Source of the DNA: Candidatus Kinetoplastibacterium crithidii (ex Angomonas deanei ATCC 30255)
Lineage (GTDB): Bacteria; Pseudomonadota; Gammaproteobacteria; Burkholderiales; Burkholderiaceae_B
Length of the DNA stretch: 64,000 bases
Direction of reading: 5' to 3'
Assembly (NCBI RefSeq): GCF_000319225.1
Contig: NC_019815.1
Span: 310,001 to 374,000 of the forward strand
The stretch's first letter is position 1; the number at the start of each line of letters is the position of its first letter. Shown one piece after another: positions 29,885 to 40,182 of the stretch. A program made the translations under genes and the position numbers. The notes beneath the pieces are model-generated. The model saw only the letters and a list, made by a program, of their open reading frames with translations. It searched no databases and was not told the origin of the DNA.

Positions 29885-30376
29885 TTAAGGCAACAACTCT
29901 TTTAATCTGGAAGAATAAGGTAAATATAATTTAATATTCTCAATTAAAATCATAATAGGATCTATGAAAATACTATCAACCCAATATAATTCTTGCGATA
30001 AATTAGTAAAACAACAAAATACAACTATTAATACTACTAGAAAAAGACCTCTAAAAAAACCAAATAGTGCACCAAAAATTCTATTTATATTTGAAATGCC
30101 TGTTTTGTTTATAAAAAAAGATATCATATTAGCAATCAAAGAACAAAATAATAATGATAAAAATAAAACTATTAAACAAGATAAACAATCTTTGAATAAA
30201 ATAGAATCTATATAACAATCAAAAAAAGGCGATAAAATAGTACCGATCAAATCAGTAATCAAGAATGAAATTATATAAGCAAATAAAGATAGAAATTCTT
30301 TTATAAAACCACGATAAAATCCTACAAAAGAAGAAAGAATCAAAATAAATAGAATAAAAAAGTCAAAATAATTCAC
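29885..30376 (-). CDS. cvpA: CvpA-family membrane protein
   Basis: The 163-residue protein has four hydrophobic helices and the CvpA family start (NYFDFFILFILILSSFVGFYRGFIKEF), followed by a GALFGFFRGLFLV segment. CvpA was named for colicin V production in E. coli; its basic role is unclear. The pairing with purF is widely conserved. The usual upstream neighbour dedD (SPOR domain) is not seen in the 202 bases between folC and cvpA. Confidence 0.9.
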   Translation of the reverse strand: MNYFDFFILFILILSSFVGFYRGFIKEFLSLFAYIISFLITDLIGTILSPFFDCYIDSILFKDCLSCLIVLFLSLLFCSLIANMISFFINKTGISNINRIFGALFGFFRGLFLVVLIVVFCCFTNLSQELYWVDSIFIDPIMILIENIKLYLPYSSRLKELLP

Positions 30377-30578
30377 AGTTTTAGAAAAAAATAATAATTT
30401 TAGAAAAAATTGATAGGATATATATTTTTATTAAACGTTAAATAACTATTTTTATAATAAAAAAATATATTACTATGCTAAGTTTAGTAATAAAAAAATC
30501 AAAAATATGATAGTAAACAAAATATGATCTTTTAACCAATTTTTATAATAAAAAAACAAGTAATAACAACATAAAACA

Positions 30579-31868
30579 TCACAACTTATTTGCATAAACA
30601 CTATATATCTCTGATACAGTAATGAAGGAACCAAATACCAGAATTCTATCTAATTTTGAGCAATTTGTTAAAGCCATATTGAGTGCATCAGATGGGCTCG
30701 GAAAAGTGCGAACTAAATTTTCATCAATATTTATCGATGTTTTTATAATATTTTCTAACTCACTAGAAGATAAACCTCTTTCTCCATATGTACTAGCACA
30801 ATACCAATAGTCTATATCTTTTGATAATAATCTAATAACTTCTCTTATGTCCTTGTCTTTTAACATACCAATAATTGCATATGTTCTATGAAAATTATTA
30901 CTTTTTTGTAAATTATCTGACAATACATTTGCTGCATGCGAATTATGTGATACATCTATTATTAAATTTGGATTATTTGAGATAACTTGGAATCTAGCTG
31001 GTATAAAAACTTTCTCAATTGCAAGTGATATAACCTGACAATTAATTGATAATATTGGATATACTGAATCCAAAGCAGACAAAGCTACAGTAGCATTCAC
31101 TATTTGACAATTACCAAATAATTTTGGCATTGATAAATCTCTAAAATTATAATTATCGCCAAAATAAGACCAAGATGCATTTTTTTGATCGACTATAAAA
31201 CTAAAGTCCTTATTTATTAATCTTAGATTTGCATTTATTTCATAAGCATAATTTAATAATGAATCAGGGGGATTAATATCTCCACATATAGCTGACTTAT
31301 TCTTCCTGTAAATATAAGATTTCTCTTTACCTATTGAATCCCTAGTATTTCCTAACCATTCCACATGGTCAATACCTATATTGGTAATAATTGAACAATC
31401 AGCATCTATAATATTCACAGCATCTAACCTTCCTCCTAGTCCTACTTCCAATATGAGAGCATCTAATGCCTTATTAGCAAAAATGTTCAATGCTGCTAGT
31501 GTTGAATATTCAAAATAAGTTAATGATATTTCTTTACGAATGTTTTCTATAAAGCAAAAACTATCTATTATTTCTTGATCACCAACCTTGTTACCATTAA
31601 CACGAATACGCTCACTAAAAGATAGTATATGAGGAGATGTATATAAACCAACTGAATAACCAGACTCTAATAAAAAAGATTCTAAGAAAGCACAGGTAGA
31701 TCCTTTGCCATTAGTACCTCCAACAATAAATTTAACTCCTCTAATCTTCAGATTCATTCTTCTAAAAACATTGTTAACACGATCTAAGCCTAGATCAATA
31801 TTTTTTGGATGAATCCTCTCTAAATATTTTAACCAAGCACTTAAAGAAGTAGTAGTATTAGGCTTCAT
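30579..31868 (-). CDS. folC: Bifunctional folylpolyglutamate synthase / dihydrofolate synthase
   Basis: FolC adds glutamate to dihydropteroate and extends folate polyglutamate tails. The 429-residue Mur-ligase-like protein has the P-loop VGGTNGKGSTCAFLES near 46-61, LEVGLGGRLDAVN, and the second-domain segment LIIDVSHNSHAANVL. Together with FolD and the folate-dependent YgfZ, it shows folate chemistry is kept. It lies about 25 bases downstream of rph on the same strand. Confidence 0.95.
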   Translation of the reverse strand: MKPNTTTSLSAWLKYLERIHPKNIDLGLDRVNNVFRRMNLKIRGVKFIVGGTNGKGSTCAFLESFLLESGYSVGLYTSPHILSFSERIRVNGNKVGDQEIIDSFCFIENIRKEISLTYFEYSTLAALNIFANKALDALILEVGLGGRLDAVNIIDADCSIITNIGIDHVEWLGNTRDSIGKEKSYIYRKNKSAICGDINPPDSLLNYAYEINANLRLINKDFSFIVDQKNASWSYFGDNYNFRDLSMPKLFGNCQIVNATVALSALDSVYPILSINCQVISLAIEKVFIPARFQVISNNPNLIIDVSHNSHAANVLSDNLQKSNNFHRTYAIIGMLKDKDIREVIRLLSKDIDYWYCASTYGERGLSSSELENIIKTSINIDENLVRTFPSPSDALNMALTNCSKLDRILVFGSFITVSEIYSVYANKL

Positions 31869-31892
31869 AGCAAAAATCCAAAAATATATTTA

Positions 31893-32600
31893 TCAATAAT
31901 AAGATATTAATTTCAAAATCCCATGTCCAGCAGCAGATAACATCAAATCAAATTTTTCTTTATTAAATTTTATTTTTTCTCCTGTAACTTGTATTTCAAT
32001 AAAATTACCATTGGCATCCATTACAACATTCATATCTACATCACAATTAGAATCTTCTTTATAATCCATATCAAGCAATATATCATTATTAATAAGACCA
32101 ACAGAAATGGCTGCTATTTTCTCAAATTTTTTATCATATCTAATAGAGTACTTTTTATATAAAACAGGAAGGATATCTACAATAGCCAAATACGCCCCTG
32201 TAATACTTGCACATCTTGTACCACCATCAGCTTGTAACACATCACAATCTACTTTAATAGTAAACTCACCACTATATTTCATATCAAAAGCTGCTCTTAA
32301 ACTACGTCCAATCAATCTTTGTATTTCATGTGTTCTACCAGATTGTTTTCCTACTACTGCTTCTCTTGTCATTCGAACTTTTGTTGAGCTTGGAAGCATA
32401 CTATACTCTGCTGTAATCCAAGGACTATTTGTTCCTTTCATAAAATCTGGAACACTATCTAAAATATTAGCATTACAAAGAACTACAGTATTTCCCATAC
32501 TAATCAAAATTGAAGCATCAGAATTACTAGTAAATTTTTTAACTATCTTGAAAGGTCTAATTTGATCAAAAGACCTTCCAAATAAACGTTTAATTATCAT
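31893..32600 (-). CDS. rph: Ribonuclease PH
   Basis: RNase PH trims tRNA 3' ends by phosphorolysis. The protein shows AVVGKQSGRTHEIQRLIGRSLRAA and the phosphate-binding DGGTRCASITGAYLA segment near 127-139. The 235-residue length is usual. It is divergent from yicC, the common arrangement. Confidence 0.97.
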   Translation of the reverse strand: MIIKRLFGRSFDQIRPFKIVKKFTSNSDASILISMGNTVVLCNANILDSVPDFMKGTNSPWITAEYSMLPSSTKVRMTREAVVGKQSGRTHEIQRLIGRSLRAAFDMKYSGEFTIKVDCDVLQADGGTRCASITGAYLAIVDILPVLYKKYSIRYDKKFEKIAAISVGLINNDILLDMDYKEDSNCDVDMNVVMDANGNFIEIQVTGEKIKFNKEKFDLMLSAAGHGILKLISYY

Positions 32601-32688
32601 ATAACATCCTCAAATTTATAAAAATGTAAATTATATTTAAATAAACATTTATGATATAAATATTTATTTTATAAATGAGATTATAACT

Positions 32689-33594
32689 ATGAACAGTATG
32701 ACAGGTTTTGGTTGTTCACAAATAGATATTAATAAAAATGAAATTATATCTATTGAAATACGAAGTTTTAATAATAAGTTCTTAGATATTAAGATGAATG
32801 TCTTAGAAGAATACAAAAATCTAGAAAAAAATATCAGAAATCTAATAACAACAAATATTTCAAGAGGTAAAATTGAAATAAAAATAAGCAAACAATCAAA
32901 CGATATACTAGAAGACTATTCATTCCATGCTTTCATAAATAATATTTCAAATAAGATGCTATTTATAAAAAAAGAAATACCTGATATTAGACCGCCAACA
33001 TCAGCAGAATTGATTAATCTTTTCTATAAAAACAAGAACAATGTAATAAATTCTTCATGTCCTCTAAATGAAAATCTAGTTATTGAATCGATTATTTTAG
33101 CTATAAATAACCTAAAAGAAGATCGAGAAAGAGAAGGAGAAGCTCTCTGTAAAATAATTATAAATTATACAAATAATATTGGAAAAATAATCAAACATAT
33201 AGAACAGAATGCACAACTAAGTATTGAATCTTTCAAAAATAAGTTATTAAAGAAAATAGAAAAAAATTTTATAGGAGTATTATCCAATAAATTTGATGAA
33301 ATTGATGATCAGGAAATCAAAGATAAATTTATTCAAGAAATAATTGCTAATGTTTTAAAAGTAGATATTTCAGAAGAAATAGATAGACTAAATATACACT
33401 TGAAAGAAATGTATAGGACAGTAAATGAACAAAAATGCAATATAGGAAAAAAAATAGAATACCTAACTCAAGAGATGAATAGAGAAATAAATACAATAGG
33501 ATCAAAAACCAATACCACAGAAATATCCCATCTTGCTATCGAAATAAAATTATTAATAGATAAAATAAGAGAACAATCACAGAATATAGAATAA
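32689..33594 (+). CDS. yicC: YicC-family endoribonuclease
   Basis: The 301-residue protein matches the YicC/YloC family, shown in E. coli to be an endoribonuclease. It begins with MNSMTGFG, carries EIRSFNNKFLDI, and has the C-terminal block EIDRLNIHLKEM ... GKKIEYLTQEMNREINTIGSKTN typical of the family. It is very Lys/Ile/Asn rich. It points away from rph, 88 bases apart, and ends facing purL across a terminator. Confidence 0.94.
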   Translation: MNSMTGFGCSQIDINKNEIISIEIRSFNNKFLDIKMNVLEEYKNLEKNIRNLITTNISRGKIEIKISKQSNDILEDYSFHAFINNISNKMLFIKKEIPDIRPPTSAELINLFYKNKNNVINSSCPLNENLVIESIILAINNLKEDREREGEALCKIIINYTNNIGKIIKHIEQNAQLSIESFKNKLLKKIEKNFIGVLSNKFDEIDDQEIKDKFIQEIIANVLKVDISEEIDRLNIHLKEMYRTVNEQKCNIGKKIEYLTQEMNREINTIGSKTNTTEISHLAIEIKLLIDKIREQSQNIE

Positions 33595-33602
33595 ACAAAT
33601 TA

Positions 33603-33649
33603 AAAAAACATCATTAAATTTAAAATCTAATAAATAAATGATGTTTTTT
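33603..33649. terminator. Bidirectional terminator between yicC and purL
   Basis: A 13-bp perfect stem (33603-33615 with 33637-33649) is bordered by A6 on one side and T6 on the other, so it can work for both convergent genes. The loop is 21 bases. Confidence 0.75.
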
Positions 33650-33661
33650 ATTAGCAAATAA

Positions 33662-36600
33662 CTATCCAAGCCATGCTCGTGCATTTCTAAACATACGCAT
33701 CCATGGACTATAATTTTCTGTCCATTCTGATGGATGCCAAGAAAATAATATATTACGAGAAACTCTTTCTGGGTGAGGCATCATTATAGTACATCTACCA
33801 TCAGTTGTTGTAACAGCAGTTATTCCTTTAGGACTTCCATTTGGATTCAGCGGATAAGATTCTGTCATATCACCATAATTATTTACAAAATAAGCTGATG
33901 TATTAACGAGGTTAATATTACCAGACTTAGAAAAGTCAGCATACCCTTCTCCATGAGCAACAACAATAGGAATTCTAGATCCTTCCATTCCTGAGAAAAA
34001 TATAGATGGAGAAGATATTATCTTAATGGTTGATAAACGGGATTCATACTTTTCTGATTTATTCCTTGTGAATTTAGGCCAATTCAAAGCACCAGGAATT
34101 ATGGTTGATAATGAACTCATCATTTGACAACCATTACATACTCCAAGTGAAAAACTATTTTTATTAGCAAAAAAACTAGAGAATTGATCATATAAAAAAC
34201 TATTAAATAAAATAGTTCTAGCCCACCCTTCGCCTGCTCCTAAAACATCGCCATAACTAAATCCACCTACAGCTACTAAGCCTTGCATATCAGAAAGATT
34301 TATACTTTTATTTAATAAATCAGTCATATGTACATCTACAGAAGAAAAACCTGCTTGATCAAAAGCCCATGCCATTTCTACATGGCTATTACATCCCTGT
34401 TCTCTTAAAATAGCAATTTTAGGACGAATTTGTTTACTGATATATGGAGCAGAAACATCAATATTTGGATCAAAAGATAATACTGGATTAATACCAGGAT
34501 CATTAATATCCTTCCACAAATTCAATTCTTCAGAAGCACAAGAAGGATTATCTCTTATAGATGAAATTCTATAACTTACATCACTCCATATTATTCCTAA
34601 ATCAGACCGATTTTGCTTCCATAAAGAAGCGCTATTATGGCTTATTTCGATAATATCATGTGTATTTACTGAACCTATTGTATAACAATAATTAGATAGA
34701 TTGTTTTTCTCAAAACAGTTAATAACATCATCATAAAATTTATTATGAACTTGAATTACAGCCCCTAACTCTTCAGAAAACAAAGTCTTTATAAGGTTTT
34801 CATGATTTAAAGAACCAGTTATTACATTATCTAACTCTATAGAAACACCAACATGTCCAGCGAAAGACATTTCTACTATAGTAGTAAATAATCCACCATC
34901 TGATCTATCATGGTAAGACAATATCATATCTTCATTAGCAAGATGTCTTATCGCATAAAAAAAACTTTGTAATTTATTAGGATCATTAATATCAGGTGCT
35001 ATATCACCAAATTGATTATAAACTTGTGCTAATATAGAGCCACCAATTCTATTTTTAGAAAAACCTAAATCTATATAAATTAACTTGCTATCAATATTTT
35101 TGATTAATTCAGGGGTCAATGTCTTACGAACATCATTGACTTTAGAAAAAGCAGAAACAACTAAAGATACTGGTGAAACAATATGTTTTCCATCATCTGC
35201 AATTGTTTTCATAGACAAAGAATCCTTCCCAACTGGTATAGAAAGACCAAGTTCTTTACAAAACTTACTAACAGCTGAAACTGCCTCGTAAAGACTAGCA
35301 TCTTGACTACCATTACTACAATCAGCCATCCAGTTAGCCGACAATTTTATATCCTCTATCTTCTCTACGTCAGAGGATACTAAATTTGTTAATGCTTCAG
35401 AAACCGCCAAACGAACAGAGGCTGCAGGATTAATTATTGCAATAGGAGCACGTTCACCTATTGACATTGCCTCACCAAGAAAACTATCGTAACTAGCCAA
35501 TGATACAGCACAATCAGCAACTGGCACTTGCCATGGACCAATCATTTGGTCACGAGCGACTAAGGACCCTACTGAACGATCACCTATTGTAATAAGAAAT
35601 GATTTGCTAGACACAGTAGGATGGCTTAAAACCATAGATATAGCTTCTGATAGAATAATATTATCAAATTTTATAACATCACTTCTATGGTTATAACTTT
35701 TAACATTACGAGTCAAACGAGGTGATTTCCCCAAAATAACATCAAGAGGAAGATTTACTGGGTGTTGTTCGAAATCTGATTTAGCTATATTTAATAAGTT
35801 ATCAGCATCGAAATCAGCATTATTCTCATCAATTAGATACAAATGCCTATCATTAATTGCCATCCCAACGACTGAATAAGGACAACGTTCTCTAATCGCT
35901 ATTTCATCGAATTTTTTCAAGCTACTAGGCAAAATAGCTAATACATACCTTTCCTGAGACTCATTAGTCCATATTTCGGCAGGAGACATCCCATATTCTT
36001 CTATTGGGATTTTATTTAAATCAAATATCGCTCCCATTTTAGAATCATTGATCAATTCTGGAAAAGCATTAGATAATCCACCAGCTCCTACATCATGAAT
36101 AGATAATATAGGATTATCATCCCCTTGTTGCCAACATCTATCTATCACCTCTTGAGCTCTTCTTTCTATTTCAGGATTTCCTCTTTGGACTGAATCAAAA
36201 TCCAATTCTTCTGTATTACTACCTATGGTAATGCTAGAGGCCGCTCCTCCACCCATTCCTATACGAAATCCTGGTCCACCTAATTGAATCAATAAAGCTC
36301 CTTCAGGTATACTTTTCTTATTACTTAATTTAGAATCTATAGTACCTAGACCACCAGATAACATTATTGGTTTATGATAACCCCAATGAATACCATCTAT
36401 AGTCTGCTCAAATGATCTAAAATAGCCTAAAATATTAGGGCGACCAAATTCATTGTTAAATGAAGCACTGCCTAATGGACCATCAACCATGATAGATAAA
36501 GGTGATGCCATGCGAGAAGGTATTCTATAGTAATCACCCTCCCACTGACGTATATTATCTTCAAATCTTAAATGTGAAACAGAAAAACCAGTAAGACCTA

Positions 36601-37630
36601 CTTTAGGTTTGGAGCCACAACCTGTCGCACCTTCATCTCGTATCTCTCCACCAGCACCAGTAGCAGCTCCTTGAAAAGGAGAAATTGCAGTCGGATGATT
36701 ATGAGTTTCTACTTTCATAATATTATGAAAAATAGCACTTTTTCTATTATAAACAAACATACCATTTATAGAAGATTTGTTTGCATGAAAGCTATTAACA
36801 ACTCTACCTTCCATAATAGCTGAATTATCAGAATAGGCTACTATTGTACCAATTGGTTGACTATAATGTGTTTGTTTAATTAGATCAAATAGAGTATCTG
36901 TTTTTTGTTTTCCATCTATAATCCATTCAGCATTAAAAATTTTATGACGACAGTGTTCACTATTAGCTTGTGCAAACATTATCAATTCAACATCAGTAGG
37001 GTCCCTTTTAAGAGACTTAAAAGACCTTTCTAAATAATCAATTTCATCATTAGATAATGCTAATCCTAAGTCTTTATTTGCCTTCTCTAGAGCAATACGA
37101 CCATCTTTCATAAGATGAATAGTCTTTAGATCTTTTTTTTCTGCATTAGTAAATAAAAGTTTTGAATCAAAATCAACATTAACAACACTTTCTGTCATGC
37201 AATCATGTATAAAATCCAGTAATGTATCTAGTGCTTCTTTAGGCAGTTTATTATCAACTAAAGGTTCTTTACAAGAGAGCACATATTTAACACCTCTTTC
37301 AATTCTTTTGACCACACTCAAACCACAGTTGTGAGCTATATCTGTAGCTTTACTGGACCATGGAGAAACTGTTCCTAAACGAGGAATTACCAATAGTTCT
37401 ATTTTAAAGTTATCAGATGATTTAGAAAAATCTACAGAACCATAATCCAATAATTTTGATAGAATGGAATTCTCATTCTCTTCTAAAGAACGCTCTAAAT
37501 ATACAAAATGTTCATAATAAGCATGTATATTTGATATGCTAATACCAAAAATACTTAACTTAGCTAATAGATTTTGACGACGAAAATCAGAAATAGCGGA
37601 TGAACCTGAAAAATTTTGAACTATTAGCAC
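33662..37630 (-). CDS. purL: Phosphoribosylformylglycinamidine synthase (large, single-chain)
   Basis: PurL performs the fourth purine step using glutamine and ATP. The single-chain proteobacterial form is present: an N-terminal domain beginning [19 protein letters not shown], the linker with [16 protein letters not shown], the ATP/FGAR domain with [33 protein letters not shown] segments, and the C-terminal glutaminase with [12 protein letters not shown] (nucleophile Cys) and [11 protein letters not shown] place the start at GTG 37630, because AGGA lies 6 bases upstream; a TTG six codons earlier lacks a ribosome site. That gives 1322 residues, near the usual size. Confidence 0.97.
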   Translation of the reverse strand: MLIVQNFSGSSAISDFRRQNLLAKLSIFGISISNIHAYYEHFVYLERSLEENENSILSKLLDYGSVDFSKSSDNFKIELLVIPRLGTVSPWSSKATDIAHNCGLSVVKRIERGVKYVLSCKEPLVDNKLPKEALDTLLDFIHDCMTESVVNVDFDSKLLFTNAEKKDLKTIHLMKDGRIALEKANKDLGLALSNDEIDYLERSFKSLKRDPTDVELIMFAQANSEHCRHKIFNAEWIIDGKQKTDTLFDLIKQTHYSQPIGTIVAYSDNSAIMEGRVVNSFHANKSSINGMFVYNRKSAIFHNIMKVETHNHPTAISPFQGAATGAGGEIRDEGATGCGSKPKVGLTGFSVSHLRFEDNIRQWEGDYYRIPSRMASPLSIMVDGPLGSASFNNEFGRPNILGYFRSFEQTIDGIHWGYHKPIMLSGGLGTIDSKLSNKKSIPEGALLIQLGGPGFRIGMGGGAASSITIGSNTEELDFDSVQRGNPEIERRAQEVIDRCWQQGDDNPILSIHDVGAGGLSNAFPELINDSKMGAIFDLNKIPIEEYGMSPAEIWTNESQERYVLAILPSSLKKFDEIAIRERCPYSVVGMAINDRHLYLIDENNADFDADNLLNIAKSDFEQHPVNLPLDVILGKSPRLTRNVKSYNHRSDVIKFDNIILSEAISMVLSHPTVSSKSFLITIGDRSVGSLVARDQMIGPWQVPVADCAVSLASYDSFLGEAMSIGERAPIAIINPAASVRLAVSEALTNLVSSDVEKIEDIKLSANWMADCSNGSQDASLYEAVSAVSKFCKELGLSIPVGKDSLSMKTIADDGKHIVSPVSLVVSAFSKVNDVRKTLTPELIKNIDSKLIYIDLGFSKNRIGGSILAQVYNQFGDIAPDINDPNKLQSFFYAIRHLANEDMILSYHDRSDGGLFTTIVEMSFAGHVGVSIELDNVITGSLNHENLIKTLFSEELGAVIQVHNKFYDDVINCFEKNNLSNYCYTIGSVNTHDIIEISHNSASLWKQNRSDLGIIWSDVSYRISSIRDNPSCASEELNLWKDINDPGINPVLSFDPNIDVSAPYISKQIRPKIAILREQGCNSHVEMAWAFDQAGFSSVDVHMTDLLNKSINLSDMQGLVAVGGFSYGDVLGAGEGWARTILFNSFLYDQFSSFFANKNSFSLGVCNGCQMMSSLSTIIPGALNWPKFTRNKSEKYESRLSTIKIISSPSIFFSGMEGSRIPIVVAHGEGYADFSKSGNINLVNTSAYFVNNYGDMTESYPLNPNGSPKGITAVTTTDGRCTIMMPHPERVSRNILFSWHPSEWTENYSPWMRMFRNARAWLG

Positions 37631-37799
37631 GATATATCCTAAAAGCAAAACTAGACTAAATAATCATTACTGACAAACATGAGAACAACTATAATTGTAG
37701 AAATGACAATATGTTTATGTAAATACAAAACTTTATTCATAAGATATAGCAAAATAATTAATTTAACAAGAAATTTATTAATACTCTACCAATAAATTC

Positions 37800-38654
37800 C
37801 TATAAAAAATTACACCATATATTCTTTAAATCACTTGGTATTTTAGAAAATCTTTCTTTTGTCATTAAATTATCTTTGAACGAATGAAAGTCTGATCCAC
37901 ATGATATATAAAAATTATATTTTTTGATTAAATAAATAATTAATTCATAATTTTTATGATTTTGAAATAAAGGTATTTCAACACACTCTCCACCTAAATC
38001 AGCAAATCTTTCCATAAGTTTATCAAGTTCTATATTTGAGAATTTATAATTTAAAGGATGAGCTATTACAGCTACACCTCCTGCATTTTTAATCCATGAA
38101 ATAACATCATGCAAAGGAGCATATTTATCAGAATTCTTAAAAAAGTCATCAGATAAATACTTTAGAAAAACCTTCTTAATACTTTTACAATAACCACTTT
38201 GAACTAAAAATCTAGCAAAATGAAGTCTACCTATTATACTAGACTTATTATTTAACCTAGAAGAAAGCAAACTATCAGAGCCATGAAATCCTAAGCTATC
38301 CAAATGTTTAACAATATTAAATGCTCTAGTTTTACGGCAATTAATATTGCTTTCTAAGCCTTCCAGCAAACAATTGTTATTATAGTCAATGTATAATCCT
38401 AATATATGTATAGTTCTACCATCCCAATCAGAAGAAATTTCAACTCCATTGATAAAAGCAAGATCTAGTTTTTTTGATTCGTTCTGTGCTTCCGATAATC
38501 CATCAACAGTGTCGTGATCGGTTAATGACCATGTGTTTATATTAGAATTATGAATCGTATATGCTAAATCCCTAGGAGATAATAAACCATCTGATATATC
38601 TGAATGACAATGAAGATCTACTAATAGATTATTATAATTCACTTTTATATTCAC
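37800..38654 (-). CDS. rnm: PHP-domain phosphoesterase (RNase AM / YciV type)
   Basis: The 284-residue protein is a PHP-domain metal-dependent phosphoesterase of the YciV/TrpH type, whose characterised members hydrolyse nucleoside 3',5'-bisphosphates and trim RNA 5' ends. Metal-binding motifs are LVDLHCHSDISDG, LTDHDTVDG, NGVEISSDWDGRTIHILGL, VIAHPLNYK and CGSDFHSF. It lies 31 bases downstream of the tatD gene on the same strand. The exact substrate is inferred from the family. Confidence 0.87.
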   Translation of the reverse strand: MNIKVNYNNLLVDLHCHSDISDGLLSPRDLAYTIHNSNINTWSLTDHDTVDGLSEAQNESKKLDLAFINGVEISSDWDGRTIHILGLYIDYNNNCLLEGLESNINCRKTRAFNIVKHLDSLGFHGSDSLLSSRLNNKSSIIGRLHFARFLVQSGYCKSIKKVFLKYLSDDFFKNSDKYAPLHDVISWIKNAGGVAVIAHPLNYKFSNIELDKLMERFADLGGECVEIPLFQNHKNYELIIYLIKKYNFYISCGSDFHSFKDNLMTKERFSKIPSDLKNIWCNFL

Positions 38655-38685
38655 TAAACATTATTGTTTCTTTTTTAAAGATATT

Positions 38686-39489
38686 CTAAGAAGCCATTTG
38701 AGGAATTGTTCTTAGTATATTTTCAGTTGTATATCTAATGACTTTATCAACATTACATCTTTTGATATTAGCAAGTTCTATTGCAATCTTAAACAGTTCA
38801 CATGGACTATTTATATTCCAATCATAAGAAGATTTCCAAAACGGTTCCATATAAGGAGAATCAGTCTCAAGAACTAAATTCTCTAAAGGTATATCTAATG
38901 CATTTTGTCTAATTTTTGAATATTTTTGATAAGTAATTGAACCACCTATTCCCAATAAAAAACCTAGTTTTATAAAACAATCAGCTTGTTGGTAACTGCC
39001 ATTAAATGCATGAACTATCCCTCCACATATTCTTTTTCTTGATCTTAATATTTTCAACATAACATCATGAGATTTTCTTGCGTGAAGAATCACTGGCAAA
39101 GAAAATTCTTCTGCAATATGCAACTGTTCTATAAAAACTTTCTTTTGCAAATCAATATCATGATCGTCCACAGAACAATAGAAATCCAATCCTATTTCTC
39201 CAATACCAATAAAATTAGCATGAGAATTTTTAGAGTCTTTTACATAATTATATAAAACCAATAAATCATCGTTAAAATTTTTTTGATTAACACTCATAGG
39301 ATGTATTCCTAGTGTATAAAATAATCCTTGATTTATAGGTAAACTTGATACATTCTCAAAATTATGCACAGAAACAGACGGAACGATAATTTTTTTTATT
39401 CCGTTATTAAAAGCTTCTCTAATAATTAAAGACCTGTGTTTATCAAATCTAGAATCATCCAAATGACAATGTGTATCCACCAAAAACAT
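38686..39489 (-). CDS. TatD-family metal-dependent hydrolase (intact copy)
   Basis: The 267-residue protein is a complete TatD-family nuclease: FLVDTHCHLDDSRF with the metal HxH, GIGEIGLDFY, VILHARKSHD, GIVHAFNGS and LETDSPYMEP. It is a distinct paralogue of the frameshifted copy at the start of the window (more like YjjV than YcfH, a judgement by context). It lies 6 bases downstream of lolD, in the lolC-lolD-tatD-PHP group. Confidence 0.92.
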   Translation of the reverse strand: MFLVDTHCHLDDSRFDKHRSLIIREAFNNGIKKIIVPSVSVHNFENVSSLPINQGLFYTLGIHPMSVNQKNFNDDLLVLYNYVKDSKNSHANFIGIGEIGLDFYCSVDDHDIDLQKKVFIEQLHIAEEFSLPVILHARKSHDVMLKILRSRKRICGGIVHAFNGSYQQADCFIKLGFLLGIGGSITYQKYSKIRQNALDIPLENLVLETDSPYMEPFWKSSYDWNINSPCELFKIAIELANIKRCNVDKVIRYTTENILRTIPQMAS

Positions 39490-39495
39490 ATAATA

Positions 39496-40182
39496 CTAGA
39501 TCCTTAATAATCCACCATTTTTCATAATAAACTTCCTGTCTGCAATAGACATTAATTCAAAATCATGTGTAACTATTATAAAAGAAGAATTAAGTTCATT
39601 TTTTAATTTTACAAATAAATCAAATACTTTATAAGCATTTTTCTTATCCAGATTTCCAGTTGGTTCATCAGCTAAAATACAATCAGGTTTTGTAATAATT
39701 GATCTGGCTATAGCAACTCTTTGACGTTCACCTCCTGATAAATTATAAATCATACTATTTTGTTTTGAATTCAAGCCAATAAGATTTATTATTAGATTAG
39801 CCTCCACACGTGCGTGATCATATCTATATCGTCTTACGATTAATGGCATTGCAACATTATCAACAACAGATAATTCTGATAATAAATTATGAGATTGATA
39901 TATAAAACCAAGATTTTTATTGCGTAAATTACATTTCTGGTTCTCTGACAATATAGAAGTATCTAGGTCGTTAATGATTAGTTGCCCACTAGATGCTGTA
40001 TCTAATAAACCAAGTATATGTAGTAAAGTACTCTTACCAGAACCAGAAGCCCCCATTATAACTACAATTTCAGAAGCATTAATATAAAAATCTATATTTT
40101 GTAATATATTAATAGGACCGTTTTGATCATGAAAGTTTTTACAAATATTATCTGCTTTAATTATATATTTCTTATCTAACAT
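39496..40182 (-). CDS. lolD: Lipoprotein-releasing system ATP-binding protein
   Basis: LolD powers release of outer-membrane lipoproteins from the inner membrane. The ABC ATPase motifs are all there: Walker A GASGSGKST, Q-loop FIYQSHNLLSELSVVDNV, signature LSGGERQRVAIARSI, Walker B CILADEPTGNLD and the switch His in VTHD. The length is 228 residues. It overlaps the lolC 3' end by 11 bases. The chaperones lolA and lolB are not in this window. Confidence 0.95.
   Translation of the reverse strand: MLDKKYIIKADNICKNFHDQNGPINILQNIDFYINASEIVVIMGASGSGKSTLLHILGLLDTASSGQLIINDLDTSILSENQKCNLRNKNLGFIYQSHNLLSELSVVDNVAMPLIVRRYRYDHARVEANLIINLIGLNSKQNSMIYNLSGGERQRVAIARSIITKPDCILADEPTGNLDKKNAYKVFDLFVKLKNELNSSFIIVTHDFELMSIADRKFIMKNGGLLRI

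Noticed and set aside
37772..37798. 8-bp inverted repeat after the PHP gene
   Set aside because: The AATTTATT/AATAAATT stem is short, all A/T and lacks a T-run, so it is not supported as a terminator.
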